This document shows positions 1 through 8,252 of a stretch of 64,000 nt of DNA, one piece after another. The DNA is from Bremerella alba (lineage in GTDB: Bacteria; Planctomycetota; Planctomycetia; Pirellulales; Pirellulaceae): NCBI RefSeq assembly GCF_013618625.1, contig NZ_JABRWO010000001.1, forward strand, positions 682,001 to 746,000. The letters are read 5' to 3'. Position 1 is the first letter of the stretch. Each line of letters opens with the position of its first letter. Position numbers and translations under genes: made by a program. The notes below the pieces were generated by a model. That model saw only the letters and a list, made by a program, of their open reading frames with translations. It did no database searches and had not been told where the DNA came from.

Positions 1-231
1 CCGAGTCAGGCATGGTCGACAAGTCCGCGGCCGATCGCGAGTGAGGCAGAATAGAATCCGTCTTCGTTTTCTGCATCGACGATCAGGCTCGAGGTGTTGA
101 ATGGATCTCCTTCGGATTTCCGCATCGCCCGCGGCGAAACCTGCGTCCGAATTTTGTAGCAAGGGGTACTACTACCCGAGATGAGGTATCCAATGCAAGA
201 CACATCTGCAGTCTTAGCACTCTAGCAACGT
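1..231. other. Left-edge non-coding stretch, possible 3' end of a gene
   Basis: No complete gene is supported here. On the plus strand, positions 3-44 read as a short open stretch ending in TGA (ESGMVDKSAADRE). This could be the last 13 codons of a gene that begins outside the window, but the fragment is too short to identify. A 65-codon minus-strand open frame at 6-203 has no recognisable domain or ribosome site, and I do not call it a gene. The remainder would be the 3' flank of the minus-strand HupE/UreJ-like gene. Confidence 0.3.
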
Positions 232-825
232 CTAGGCGATCAGGTTGTAAAGAAACAGACCCAAGCCTGCTAGCGAGATGGCAACTCCGATACCTCGCGA
301 CACCTGGGAGGTCGGTTCGACCCAGTGCCCGATCCAAATCCCAAGCCCCAACAGCAAAGTAGTGCCAAGCAAAAGACCAAACATAAATGCCAGCGGTAGC
401 GACCCCGCCATGTTTTCTGCCCCATGGACGTAGCCATGAAAAATCCCGAAAAGGGCCACCGCGACTGCTAGCAAGAGTTCGGGATATCTTTGTCCGACAA
501 TCAGGGCCACACCTAACAGGATGACCGATATCGCCACGATCGGCTCTGCCCAAGGAAGCCAGATCCCACTTCCATGGAGCCCTGCCCCGGCCATCAAGCT
601 GCTGAGAAAGACGATGGGAACTGCGATGATCGACCCTTTCTCGACATGCACCACTAGCATCCCAATAGCAAGCGTCGCCAGCAGGTGATCGATACCAAAC
701 CAGGGATGCAAGAGGCCTTCAAGAAACGTGTTCCCGCTCGGCAAGCCGCTGGCGGGACCTGCCCATGCTTGGCGGACCAGCACCAGGCCGAACAGGATGG
801 CCCCGATATATCGGGCAAAGCTCAT
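232..825 (-). CDS. HupE/UreJ-like membrane protein
   Basis: A 197-residue integral membrane protein of the HupE/UreJ family. Members sit with nickel hydrogenase or urease genes and are thought to move nickel or act as accessory permeases. An N-terminal signal-like segment (MSFARYIGAILFGLVLV) is followed by the family signature near residues 33-50: G-x-x-HP-x-x-G-x-DHLLA, here HPWFGIDHLLATLAIG. A second histidine-rich stretch (FGIFHGYVHGAEN) precedes further hydrophobic segments, about six in all. The start at 825 is chosen because the 13 extra upstream codons (MGGLLTSSNREHP) are hydrophilic and precede an obvious signal sequence. No urease or hydrogenase genes are visible nearby, so the substrate is open. 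Family assignment is firm; function is inferred. Confidence 0.85.
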   Translation of the reverse strand: MSFARYIGAILFGLVLVRQAWAGPASGLPSGNTFLEGLLHPWFGIDHLLATLAIGMLVVHVEKGSIIAVPIVFLSSLMAGAGLHGSGIWLPWAEPIVAISVILLGVALIVGQRYPELLLAVAVALFGIFHGYVHGAENMAGSLPLAFMFGLLLGTTLLLGLGIWIGHWVEPTSQVSRGIGVAISLAGLGLFLYNLIA

Positions 826-872
826 GGGGTGTTCTCGATTTGAGGAAGTGAGAAGGCCACCCATGTTATCGG

Positions 873-1664
873 CTATTCGCCACCCAAAAGTTTGCGAACT
901 GCTGCTTGCACGTCGTCCTGCCGCATTAGGCTCTCGCCAACCAGAACGGCATCGACATCGTTCTCTTGCAGTAAACGAAGATCATCGTGCGAGAAAATGC
1001 CACTTTCTCCGACAAGCACACACTCGTTGGGGATTTGTCGACCCAGGCGAATTGTATGATTCAGATCGACGTCAAAGGTCCGCAGATCGCGATTATTGAT
1101 CCCAATCAACTTGGCACCAATCTCTAGCACACGCGATACATTCGACTCGTCGTAAAGCTCGACCAACGGCGTCATGCCCAGTTCGCAAATCTGATCGTGC
1201 AACGACTTGAGTGCATCGTCGTTCAAACATTCAGCGATCAACAGCACCGCATCGGCACCTGCCGCCCTGGCTTCCACGACCTGGTAAGAATCGAGCACGA
1301 AGTCTTTCCGCAAGACCGGTAAGCCGACTTCGCTACGAATGGCAATCAGGTAATCCAGATGCCCTTGAAAGAACGATTCGTCGGTCAAACAGCTAATGCA
1401 CGCAGCACCGGCAGCTTCGTAGTCCTTCGCGATTTGCACCGGATGAAAGTCAGGGCGAATCAATCCCTTGGAAGGACTTGCCTTCTTGACTTCGGCAATC
1501 AGCTTGACGGGACCTTCCGCCGAAAGAGCCCCCAGAAAGTCGCGAGGAGAGGGCGCGTCGGCCAGCCGGGCTTCGACTTCGGCGAGCGGGCGAACCGACT
1601 TCGCCGCGGCAATCTCTTCCCACTTTTTCGTGACGATCTTATCGAGGACAGTCGGCTCAGCCAT
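873..1664 (-). CDS. trpC: Indole-3-glycerol-phosphate synthase
   Basis: A 263-residue TIM-barrel enzyme that closes the indole ring of CdRP in tryptophan biosynthesis. Family motifs are all visible: LIAEVKKASPSKGLI near residues 55-70, VLRKDFVLDSYQVVEARAAG near 110-130, LIGINNRDLRTFDVDL near 185-200, and VGESGI plus VLVGESLMR near the C-terminus. The start at 1664 (MAEPTVLDKI) is preceded by a purine-rich AAGAAG on the coding strand. The longer upstream reading would run into the 3' end of purH. It lies 20 bp downstream of purH on the same strand, so co-transcription is likely. No other trp genes are present, so the pathway is dispersed. Confidence 0.96.
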   Translation of the reverse strand: MAEPTVLDKIVTKKWEEIAAAKSVRPLAEVEARLADAPSPRDFLGALSAEGPVKLIAEVKKASPSKGLIRPDFHPVQIAKDYEAAGAACISCLTDESFFQGHLDYLIAIRSEVGLPVLRKDFVLDSYQVVEARAAGADAVLLIAECLNDDALKSLHDQICELGMTPLVELYDESNVSRVLEIGAKLIGINNRDLRTFDVDLNHTIRLGRQIPNECVLVGESGIFSHDDLRLLQENDVDAVLVGESLMRQDDVQAAVRKLLGGE

Positions 1665-1684
1665 GTTCTTCTTTTTGTGGCAGA

Positions 1685-3253
1685 TTAATGTCGGAAGTGA
1701 CGGACACCAGCAAAGATCATCGGCAGCTTGTGCTCGTTGCAAGCGTCGATCACTTCCTGATCACGCTTCGAGCCGCCTGGCTGAATGAATGCCTGGACGC
1801 CGGCTTTGGCGGCCTGGTGAATCGAATCAGGGAACGGGAAGAATGCGTCACTTGCCAGCACGCTGCCTGGTGCGCGGTCGCCGGCTTTCTCGATCGAGAT
1901 TTGGACCGAGTCGACCCGACTCATTTGCCCTGCTCCGGCGCCTACCAAGGCGCGATCCTTGCACAAGACGATCGCGTTCGATTTAACGAACCGGCAAATC
2001 TCCCAGGCAAAAAGCAGTTCCTGCTTCATCGAGTCGTCGACCTGGGCTTCGGTCACAACTTGCCAGGTGCTGGGATCATCTTGGGCGAAGTCGGTGTTTT
2101 GCACGAGCAGTCCCCCTTCGATCCAACGCGATTGGAATTCCGGTCGCTGACCTTCCAGCGGCCCGACTTCCATCAAGCGAACGTTGCTCTTCCACTTAGG
2201 CTTGGTAGTCAGGATTTCAACCGCTTCTCTTGAGAAACTGGGGGCGGCAATCGCTTCAACAAACAAGCCAGGCTGCGAGAGGTACTCGGCCGTGGCCGCA
2301 TCGACTTCCCGGTTCATGCCGATCACGCTTCCAAACGCACTGAGCGGGTCCCCCAGCATGGCCTTCTCGCAGGCCTGGGCCAGCGTCGACGCCGAGGCCG
2401 CTCCACAAGGATTGTTGTGCTTGATCACCGAGACAGCTACATCCGGAAGACCGCGGGCAATGGCCAGGGCGCTGTCGAGGTCGAGCAAGTTGTTGTACGA
2501 AAGTTCTTTGCCGTTGAGTTGCTTCGCATCGACCAGCGAAGCGCCGGCAAACTTAGGCACCGCGTACACGGCACCCTGCTGATGCGGGTTCTCGCCGTAA
2601 CGCAGCACGGCCTTGCGCTGAAACGACTGACGCAGTGTTTCCGGGAAGGCGTTCTCGTCATCCTTCTCGAAGTAGTTGGCGATCGCCGCATCGTAGGCTG
2701 CCGTATGAGCAAAAGCGGCGGCGGCCAGTTGGCGACGCAGTCCGAGCGAAGTCTTACCACCACTTTTCAATTCGGCCAGAATCTCGGGGTACTGACTCGG
2801 CTTACAGGCAATCGTGGTGAACGCATGATTCTTCGCAGCGGCACGTACCAGGCTCGGCCCGCCAATATCGATTTGCTCGATTGCCTGGGCGTCGGTGACC
2901 CCTTGCTTAGCGATCGTTTCCTCGAAGGGATACAAGTTCACCACGACCAGCGGAATGGCAAAGATACCGTGCTCACCGATGGCACTCATGTCGTCTTCGC
3001 GATCATGTCGGCACAGAATTCCGCCGAAGATCTTCGGATGCAGGGTCTTCAGCCGGCCATCCATCATCTCGGGGAACTGGGTGTACTCGGTGACATCCTT
3101 GACCGGGATGCTGGCTTCTTCCAGATGCCGCCGGGTTCCACCGGTACTGTAGATGGTGACCCCAGCTTCGACCAACCCTTGGGCAAATTCGGTCAGGCCT
3201 TCCTTGTTGCTGACACTGATAATGGCATTTTGAATGACAGGGTCGAGAGACAT
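1685..3253 (-). CDS. purH: Bifunctional AICAR transformylase / IMP cyclohydrolase
   Basis: A 522-residue enzyme of normal family length. It catalyses the last two steps of IMP synthesis: formyl transfer from 10-formyl-THF to AICAR, then ring closure. The N-terminal IMP cyclohydrolase (MGS-like) domain shows the phosphate-binding YSTGGTRRHLEEA at about residues 35-48 and IDIGGPSLVRAAAKN near 130. The transformylase part carries RYGENPHQ (about 218-225) and the catalytic KHNNPCGAAS (about 280), and ends in GVRHFRH. It is probably the first gene of a two-gene unit with trpC. A purU for formate release from formyl-THF lies 9 kb away, the only other one-carbon gene in the window. Confidence 0.97.
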   Translation of the reverse strand: MSLDPVIQNAIISVSNKEGLTEFAQGLVEAGVTIYSTGGTRRHLEEASIPVKDVTEYTQFPEMMDGRLKTLHPKIFGGILCRHDREDDMSAIGEHGIFAIPLVVVNLYPFEETIAKQGVTDAQAIEQIDIGGPSLVRAAAKNHAFTTIACKPSQYPEILAELKSGGKTSLGLRRQLAAAAFAHTAAYDAAIANYFEKDDENAFPETLRQSFQRKAVLRYGENPHQQGAVYAVPKFAGASLVDAKQLNGKELSYNNLLDLDSALAIARGLPDVAVSVIKHNNPCGAASASTLAQACEKAMLGDPLSAFGSVIGMNREVDAATAEYLSQPGLFVEAIAAPSFSREAVEILTTKPKWKSNVRLMEVGPLEGQRPEFQSRWIEGGLLVQNTDFAQDDPSTWQVVTEAQVDDSMKQELLFAWEICRFVKSNAIVLCKDRALVGAGAGQMSRVDSVQISIEKAGDRAPGSVLASDAFFPFPDSIHQAAKAGVQAFIQPGGSKRDQEVIDACNEHKLPMIFAGVRHFRH

Positions 3254-3440
3254 CGCAGAACCAATCTAAATCTGTATACCAAGAACCAAGCCCAGGAGAG
3301 AAAATCAGCCCCCTTTGTAGGCTGGCGAGTAGGAAATCGTCAACCACCCGCACGCCCTCAGGGCGGTAGACCGAAGCAAATCGACCGCCCGATTGGCCAG
3401 TGCGTTGGCAAATGGCAATGGCTCGCCAATGAGAGGTTCG

Positions 3441-4544
3441 CTAGTCGATGGTTCCTTGCTCATCGGCCAGCATGTCGTGGATGTCTCGAACGTTGTCATT
3501 GATGGTGAAGAAGACCATCGCCACTTCCGCCGCGATACGAAAGATCACGATATAGACCAAAGTAACCGCAAGCGCGAACACGGCCCCACCTGCTGCCGAG
3601 GCGATAGTCAACGTATCGCCCGTCATGATCGCCGTCACTAGGAAGAGACCGGTTACGGCCAAGTATCCCAGAATCATTAGCCCGGATACCAGGAAGAAGA
3701 GAACTTTGATCACGGTCGGGGCGATCATCACATCGAAATTAAACAGCGAACCGAGTCCACCGGTACCTTTGCGACGCGATTTCGTTCGCCCAACCGGTGG
3801 CTCGCTGGCCTTGGGATTGGTTGCGCCATTTCTCGGTTTTGATATCGCAGGCGAAACAGCTGCCGGAGCAGAGACAGGCTCTGCCTTAGGCACGTCGATC
3901 TTCGGCGCTTCGGCCTTAGCTGCGTCCACTTTGGGGGTGTCAATCTTCGGAGCACTGACTTTGGGTGCCGCTGTCTTAGGTGCTTCTACCTTCGGCGTAT
4001 CGACTTTGGGTGTTTCGAGTTTCGCTGGTTCAGCCTTTGGCGTTTCAACCTTGGGGGATTCGATCTTAGCAGCCGCCGGGGCGGGAGTTGTCTTTTTCGT
4101 CGCCGAGGCATTCCCCTTTTTGACGGGTTTGCCCCCGGCCTTTTTAGGAGTCAACACCAAAGAATCGAGCCCGGCAGGCACATCGGCAGCGGCCTTCGGT
4201 TGAGCAAGATCCGGAAAGCTCATTCCCCCGGCTTCTGCCGCCGGGGGAGCAACCGGAATCGCTTCCGGCGGGGCCGATGTTGTACCGGCTGCGGCAATCG
4301 GAGCTGCCGCGACCGGCGAGGCTGCGGGAGGCGCGACTGGGATTGCTTCCGGAGGACTTGCCGCAGTGCCATTTGGAAACAGGCCTTTCACGGTCGAAGC
4401 GGTCACCCACTCGCCGGTACCACGCCGGAGATGACTTTCGGGTTGAATCGCCCCACTACTGGCAAGCTGCTTCAAAGTTTTCGAATCAATCGGGCCTACT
4501 TCCGGCGCATCCGGATTGAACTTGTAGAAGAATTCATCGGCCAT
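3441..4544 (-). CDS. GYF_2-domain membrane protein with Pro/Lys/Ala-rich linker
   Basis: A 367-residue protein in three parts. Residues 1-60 resemble the GYF_2 domain, a small peptide-binding module common in planctomycete membrane proteins (EFFYKFNPDAPEVGPIDSKT, later GEWVTASTVKGLFPNG). Residues about 60-260 are low complexity, rich in Ala, Pro and Lys. They include about ten short tandem units of the type PK-hydrophobic-acidic-(T/A)PK near residues 160-220. The C-terminal ~100 residues hold two strong membrane spans around a DUF4282-like segment (FNFDVMIAPTVIKVLFFLV and AVFALAVTLVYIVIFRIAAE), ending in an acidic tail. The GYF head and linker are probably cytoplasmic. Function is unknown. 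It is transcribed away from the M3 peptidase operon across a 154-bp divergent intergenic region. Confidence 0.85.
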   Translation of the reverse strand: MADEFFYKFNPDAPEVGPIDSKTLKQLASSGAIQPESHLRRGTGEWVTASTVKGLFPNGTAASPPEAIPVAPPAASPVAAAPIAAAGTTSAPPEAIPVAPPAAEAGGMSFPDLAQPKAAADVPAGLDSLVLTPKKAGGKPVKKGNASATKKTTPAPAAAKIESPKVETPKAEPAKLETPKVDTPKVEAPKTAAPKVSAPKIDTPKVDAAKAEAPKIDVPKAEPVSAPAAVSPAISKPRNGATNPKASEPPVGRTKSRRKGTGGLGSLFNFDVMIAPTVIKVLFFLVSGLMILGYLAVTGLFLVTAIMTGDTLTIASAAGGAVFALAVTLVYIVIFRIAAEVAMVFFTINDNVRDIHDMLADEQGTID

Positions 4545-4698
4545 GAGGTATGATCTTTAAATTGTCACGAAGAGAAGCGCGCGGGACGAGGAAGAGTGTG
4601 GTCTTCATAATGTCTTAGTACGACCCTAATGTCAAACGCACCTGTCGTCACCGAAGAATTGATTTCTTTCCCACTTATTCAGCTGTAGGACCATTGGA
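4545..4698. promoter_or_regulatory. Divergent intergenic region, expected promoters
   Basis: This 154-bp gap separates the GYF-domain gene (minus strand) from the M3 peptidase operon (plus strand), so promoters for both must lie here. It is more AT-rich than its flanks and contains runs such as TTGATTTCTTTCCC before the peptidase start. I cannot single out a convincing -35/-10 pair by eye. Confidence 0.4.
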
Positions 4699-6390
4699 AT
4701 GGACGACTTTAGCAAGCTCGAACTTCCTGAGCCCAATCTCGCGGAACTCAAAACTCGCTATACCGAGATCGCGCAGGGCATTGAAGATCTCAACGGCATC
4801 GATGGCCGCGGAGAAGAGCTGTTTCAATGGCTGGAACGCTGGGACGACGTGCGCCGTGAGATCGATTCATGGTGCAATTTGACCGAAATCCGCTTCAATC
4901 AAGATACCAAAAACCCGGCCTACAAAGCCGCCATGGATCGCTTCGATGAGATCCATCCGAAGCTGACCGATCTGGATGTTCAAATCAAAAAGCTGCTCTT
5001 GGTCGAACATCGCCAAGAGAAAATCGTCGAACGTTTCGGTGCCCAGGCCGTCGCTTTGTGGCAGTGTCAGGTTCGCTCGTTCGATCCCAGCATCGAAGAG
5101 GACTTGGTCGAAGAAGCCAAACTTGTTTCCAAGTACAACGAGCTGATGGCCAGTGCGTCTTTCACTTTCCAGGGGAAGGAAACCAACCTTTCCGGTATCG
5201 TCGAATACGCCGAAGACAGCGACCGGAGCGTACGCTTTTCGGCCCTCTCGACCATGTGGGGTTGGTTCGCCGAGAACCGCGATGCGCTCGACGAGATTTA
5301 CGACAAGATGGTCAAGCTTCGCGACCAACTGGCCAAGAAGCTGAAGTACGAGAACTTCGTTCAACTTGCTTACCAGCGGATGTCGCGTATCGATTACAAC
5401 GAGCAAGATGTCCAACAGTATCGCCAGGAAGTGATCGACAAGATCGTTCCTCTTTGCACCGAAATTCGCAATCGGCAAGGCGAACTGCTGGGGCTCGATC
5501 CGCTGATGTACTGGGACGAAGCTATCCATGACCAAAACGGGAATCCTCGGCCACAAGGAACCTACGAGCATCAGATCGAACAAGCTCAGGCAATGTTCGA
5601 CGGCATGGATCCACGTCTGGGCGAGTTCTTTCAGTTGATGCAAGATAAGAACCTGATGGACCTGAAGAACCGCCCCGGCAAAGCAGGCGGTGGGTTCTGT
5701 GCCAGTTTGCTGCAGCAGCGTGTGCCGTTCATCTTCGCCAACTTCAACGGCACACTCGGGGACGTGGAAGTCTTCACCCACGAAGTCGGTCATGCCTATC
5801 AGTGCTTTGCGAGCATGTCATTACCGCTGCTGGACAACGTGTGGCCGACCATGGAATCGTGCGAGATTCACTCGATGAGCCTCGAGTACCTGTGCTGGCC
5901 GCACATGGAGAAGTTCTTCGGCGACGCGGCCGATCGCTTCCGGAAGATTCATCTCACGTCGCGACTTCTGTTCCTGCCGTACGGCGTCGCAGTCGATCAC
6001 TTTCAGCACGAAGTCTACAACCACCCAGAGATGACACCCGGCGAGCGTAACGCCAAGTGGCGTGAACTTGAAGAACTATATCTCCCGCACATGCAATTCG
6101 GCGAGCTTCCGCACTTGCCTGAAGGGGGACGCTGGCAGAAGCAACGACATATCTACATGTCGCCGTTTTACTACATCGACTACACGCTGGCTCAATGCTG
6201 TGCGTTGCAGTTCTGGGTGCGGTCCCAACAAAACTTCGATCAGGCCGTGGAAGATTACCTGGCCCTGTGCAGTCGCGGAGGAACGCTGCCGTTTCAGGAA
6301 CTTGCCAAAAGTGCCGATCTGAAAAGTCCTTTCGAGCCAGGCTGCTTAAGTGAAGTGGCCGGCCAAGCCAGTAAGTTCCTTGGGCTGTAA
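4699..6390 (+). CDS. M3-family oligoendopeptidase (PepF-like)
   Basis: A 563-residue zinc metallopeptidase of family M3, a typical length for PepF-type oligoendopeptidases that cut short peptides in the cytoplasm. The zinc motif HEVGH is at residues 361-365 (THEVGHAYQCFAS). The third ligand is expected in the downstream ESCEIHSMSLEYL segment about 27 residues later. The preceding PGKAGGGFCASLLQQRVPFI and the later YYIDYTLAQCCALQFWVRSQ segments match the family. There is no signal peptide. It is the first gene of a tight three-gene unit: the MnmE-like gene starts 6 bp after its stop. Enzyme class is firm; substrate is not determinable. Confidence 0.93.
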   Translation: MDDFSKLELPEPNLAELKTRYTEIAQGIEDLNGIDGRGEELFQWLERWDDVRREIDSWCNLTEIRFNQDTKNPAYKAAMDRFDEIHPKLTDLDVQIKKLLLVEHRQEKIVERFGAQAVALWQCQVRSFDPSIEEDLVEEAKLVSKYNELMASASFTFQGKETNLSGIVEYAEDSDRSVRFSALSTMWGWFAENRDALDEIYDKMVKLRDQLAKKLKYENFVQLAYQRMSRIDYNEQDVQQYRQEVIDKIVPLCTEIRNRQGELLGLDPLMYWDEAIHDQNGNPRPQGTYEHQIEQAQAMFDGMDPRLGEFFQLMQDKNLMDLKNRPGKAGGGFCASLLQQRVPFIFANFNGTLGDVEVFTHEVGHAYQCFASMSLPLLDNVWPTMESCEIHSMSLEYLCWPHMEKFFGDAADRFRKIHLTSRLLFLPYGVAVDHFQHEVYNHPEMTPGERNAKWRELEELYLPHMQFGELPHLPEGGRWQKQRHIYMSPFYYIDYTLAQCCALQFWVRSQQNFDQAVEDYLALCSRGGTLPFQELAKSADLKSPFEPGCLSEVAGQASKFLGL

Positions 6391-6396
6391 GATCGA

Positions 6397-7551
6397 ATGC
6401 CAAGTACCTCGACCCCCACAACAGCCGCCGTTCTGACTCCTCCCGCGCGAGGAGCCATCGCGACGGTCTCTGTACAAGGCCCCGAAGCGATCGCGCTGGC
6501 CGACCACTTCTTCACCAGCCTAGGCAAAGTTTCCCTGGACGAGGCAAATGTTGGCCGAATCCTGGTAGGTCACTGGCAGGCAGAAGAGGATTCGGTAGGC
6601 GAAGAACTGGTCGTCGCCAAGTTGTCACCCGAAGTGGTCGAAATTCATTGCCACGGGGGCGTTCAAGCGAGTCAGCGCATCTTGCAGCACCTGGCCTCGG
6701 CAGGCTGCGTCATCGAGTCCTGGCAAGAGCGAACGACCTCGCTGCACGCCGATGCAATCGTTGCCGAGGCGAAGCTGGAACTCCCCCGAGCCGTAACCTC
6801 TCAGGCCGCGTTGCATCTGCTCGATCAGGCCAATGGGGCCCTGACCCGTGAAATCGTTATCATTGGCAATCTTCTCGAACAGTCGAACTTCGAAGTTGCC
6901 GAGCAGAAGTTAGCCCATCTTCTGTCCCTGGCTTCTTTCGGCAGGCATTTAACACAGCCGTGGCTGATTGTCATTGCAGGTCCACCTAACGTCGGCAAGA
7001 GTAGCCTGCTGAATAAGATTGTTGGCTACGACCGCGCGATTGTGCTCGACATGCCGGGCACCACGCGGGACGTGCTGCACGCGACGACGGCCCTCGACGG
7101 GTGGCCGGTACAGTTCTCGGACACCGCTGGCATTCGTGTGTCTGACGACGAAATCGAACAGGCAGGCATTGCCAAAGCGAAAGCGGCGATCAAGACGGCC
7201 GATCTGGCAATCGTCATGCACGATGCCACCGACGTAAAGCCAGATGAATTAGATCAGTCGCTGCGTGAGCTTCCCTCGGCTCTGCATGTGGTCAACAAGA
7301 TCGACTTGGCCGGCGACATTCGCGTACCCAATTCAGGCGAGATGCTGGCGACCAGTGCCGTTACCGGGCAAGGGGTGCCGGAATTGATCACGTCGATTGT
7401 CTCTCGCCTGATCCCCTACGTCCCTCAGACGCACCAGCCGCTACCATTCACCGATCGTCAGGTCGACGGTCTAAGACAATTGCACTGCCAAGTCCAACGT
7501 CGCCAATTCGACGACGCCCTTCAGTCTATCGAGAAGCTGCATAGCGCATGA
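6397..7551 (+). CDS. MnmE/TrmE-like GTPase lacking the C-terminal Cys motif
   Basis: A 384-residue protein with the MnmE layout but shorter than the usual ~450. Residues 1-115 match the formyl-THF-binding TrmE N-domain (TPPARGAIATVSVQGPEA, EIHCHGGVQASQRIL), though the usual PGEFT and NGKLDL signatures are not recognisable. A helical segment follows, then a G domain with P-loop GPPNVGKSS (from residue 195), GTTRD, DTAG and NKID. True MnmE ends in a C-x-G-K motif whose cysteine is needed for U34 tRNA modification. This protein ends in QSIEKLHSA without it. It starts 6 bp after the peptidase and overlaps the next gene by four bases (ATGA). It may be a diverged paralogue with another role. Confidence 0.82.
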   Translation: MPSTSTPTTAAVLTPPARGAIATVSVQGPEAIALADHFFTSLGKVSLDEANVGRILVGHWQAEEDSVGEELVVAKLSPEVVEIHCHGGVQASQRILQHLASAGCVIESWQERTTSLHADAIVAEAKLELPRAVTSQAALHLLDQANGALTREIVIIGNLLEQSNFEVAEQKLAHLLSLASFGRHLTQPWLIVIAGPPNVGKSSLLNKIVGYDRAIVLDMPGTTRDVLHATTALDGWPVQFSDTAGIRVSDDEIEQAGIAKAKAAIKTADLAIVMHDATDVKPDELDQSLRELPSALHVVNKIDLAGDIRVPNSGEMLATSAVTGQGVPELITSIVSRLIPYVPQTHQPLPFTDRQVDGLRQLHCQVQRRQFDDALQSIEKLHSA

Positions 7552-8252
7552 ACGAGCACGACCGCGCGAAGTATCAGACCGCTCAAGCCCCCGGTCCTCA
7601 GCACCATATGGATGCGGACGATGTCATCGTCAGCCGTGACACGTTCCGAGACAATCGCATTCCGCCGGGGCAATCGCGCACGAAAAAGTGGCCGGTGCTC
7701 CATGCGACGATTGTGCCAGAGGTAACCCCAGAGACATGGTCGCTGCAAGTGCTGGGACTCGTAGAACGCCGGCTGTCGTTCAACTGGGAACAGTTCCAGA
7801 GTTTGCCTCGAGTAAAGGTCTTCTCCGATTTCCACTGCGTGACACAGTGGTCGCGTTTAGGAAACTTGTGGGAAGGCGTTTCGACACGTTACCTTCTAGA
7901 GCAAGCCGGCATACGACCGGAAGCCAAGTTTGTCCTTTGCCATGGCTACGATAACGGCTGGACGACCAACATACCGCTCGAAGAATTTTTGAGTGAAGAT
8001 GCTTTGCTGGCCGATACGCATGACGGCATGGCGATCAACGCCGATCACGGCGGGCCTGTGCGCGGTATTGTCCCGAAGCTGTACGCCTGGAAGAGTGCCA
8101 AGTGGATCAAAGCGATCGAACTTAGCGCGACCGACAAGCCTGGCTACTGGGAGCAAAGCGGATACCACAACGTAGGCGACCCTTGGAAAGAGCAGCGGTT
8201 CGGCGATAGCCAGCTTCCGCCTGGCTGGTCAGACGAGCCCGACGGGATTTAG
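7548..8252 (+). CDS. Sulfite-oxidase-like molybdopterin oxidoreductase
   Basis: A 234-residue protein of the SUOX-fold molybdopterin family, close to small bacterial sulfite-oxidase-like oxidoreductases. The molybdenum-ligating cysteine is expected at C97 within FSDFHCVTQWSRLGNLWEGV. Cofactor-contact stretches LCHGYDNGWTTNIPLEEFL, NADHGGPVRGIVPKLYAWKSAKWI and GYWEQSGYHNVGDPWKEQRF are all in family order. There is no signal peptide or Tat motif, so a cytoplasmic location is likely. The start overlaps the stop of the MnmE-like gene, implying translational coupling. Its stop codon overlaps the stop of the convergent gene by four bases. The physiological substrate is unknown. Confidence 0.9.
   Translation: MNEHDRAKYQTAQAPGPQHHMDADDVIVSRDTFRDNRIPPGQSRTKKWPVLHATIVPEVTPETWSLQVLGLVERRLSFNWEQFQSLPRVKVFSDFHCVTQWSRLGNLWEGVSTRYLLEQAGIRPEAKFVLCHGYDNGWTTNIPLEEFLSEDALLADTHDGMAINADHGGPVRGIVPKLYAWKSAKWIKAIELSATDKPGYWEQSGYHNVGDPWKEQRFGDSQLPPGWSDEPDGI

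Noticed and set aside
2417-3502. 361-codon plus-strand open frame antisense to purH
   Set aside because: It is a shadow of purH; the composition is Arg/Gly-rich with no domain, whereas the minus frame has full PurH motifs.
4867-5793. 308-codon minus-strand frame antisense to the M3 peptidase
   Set aside because: It mirrors codons of the peptidase and shows no recognisable protein features.
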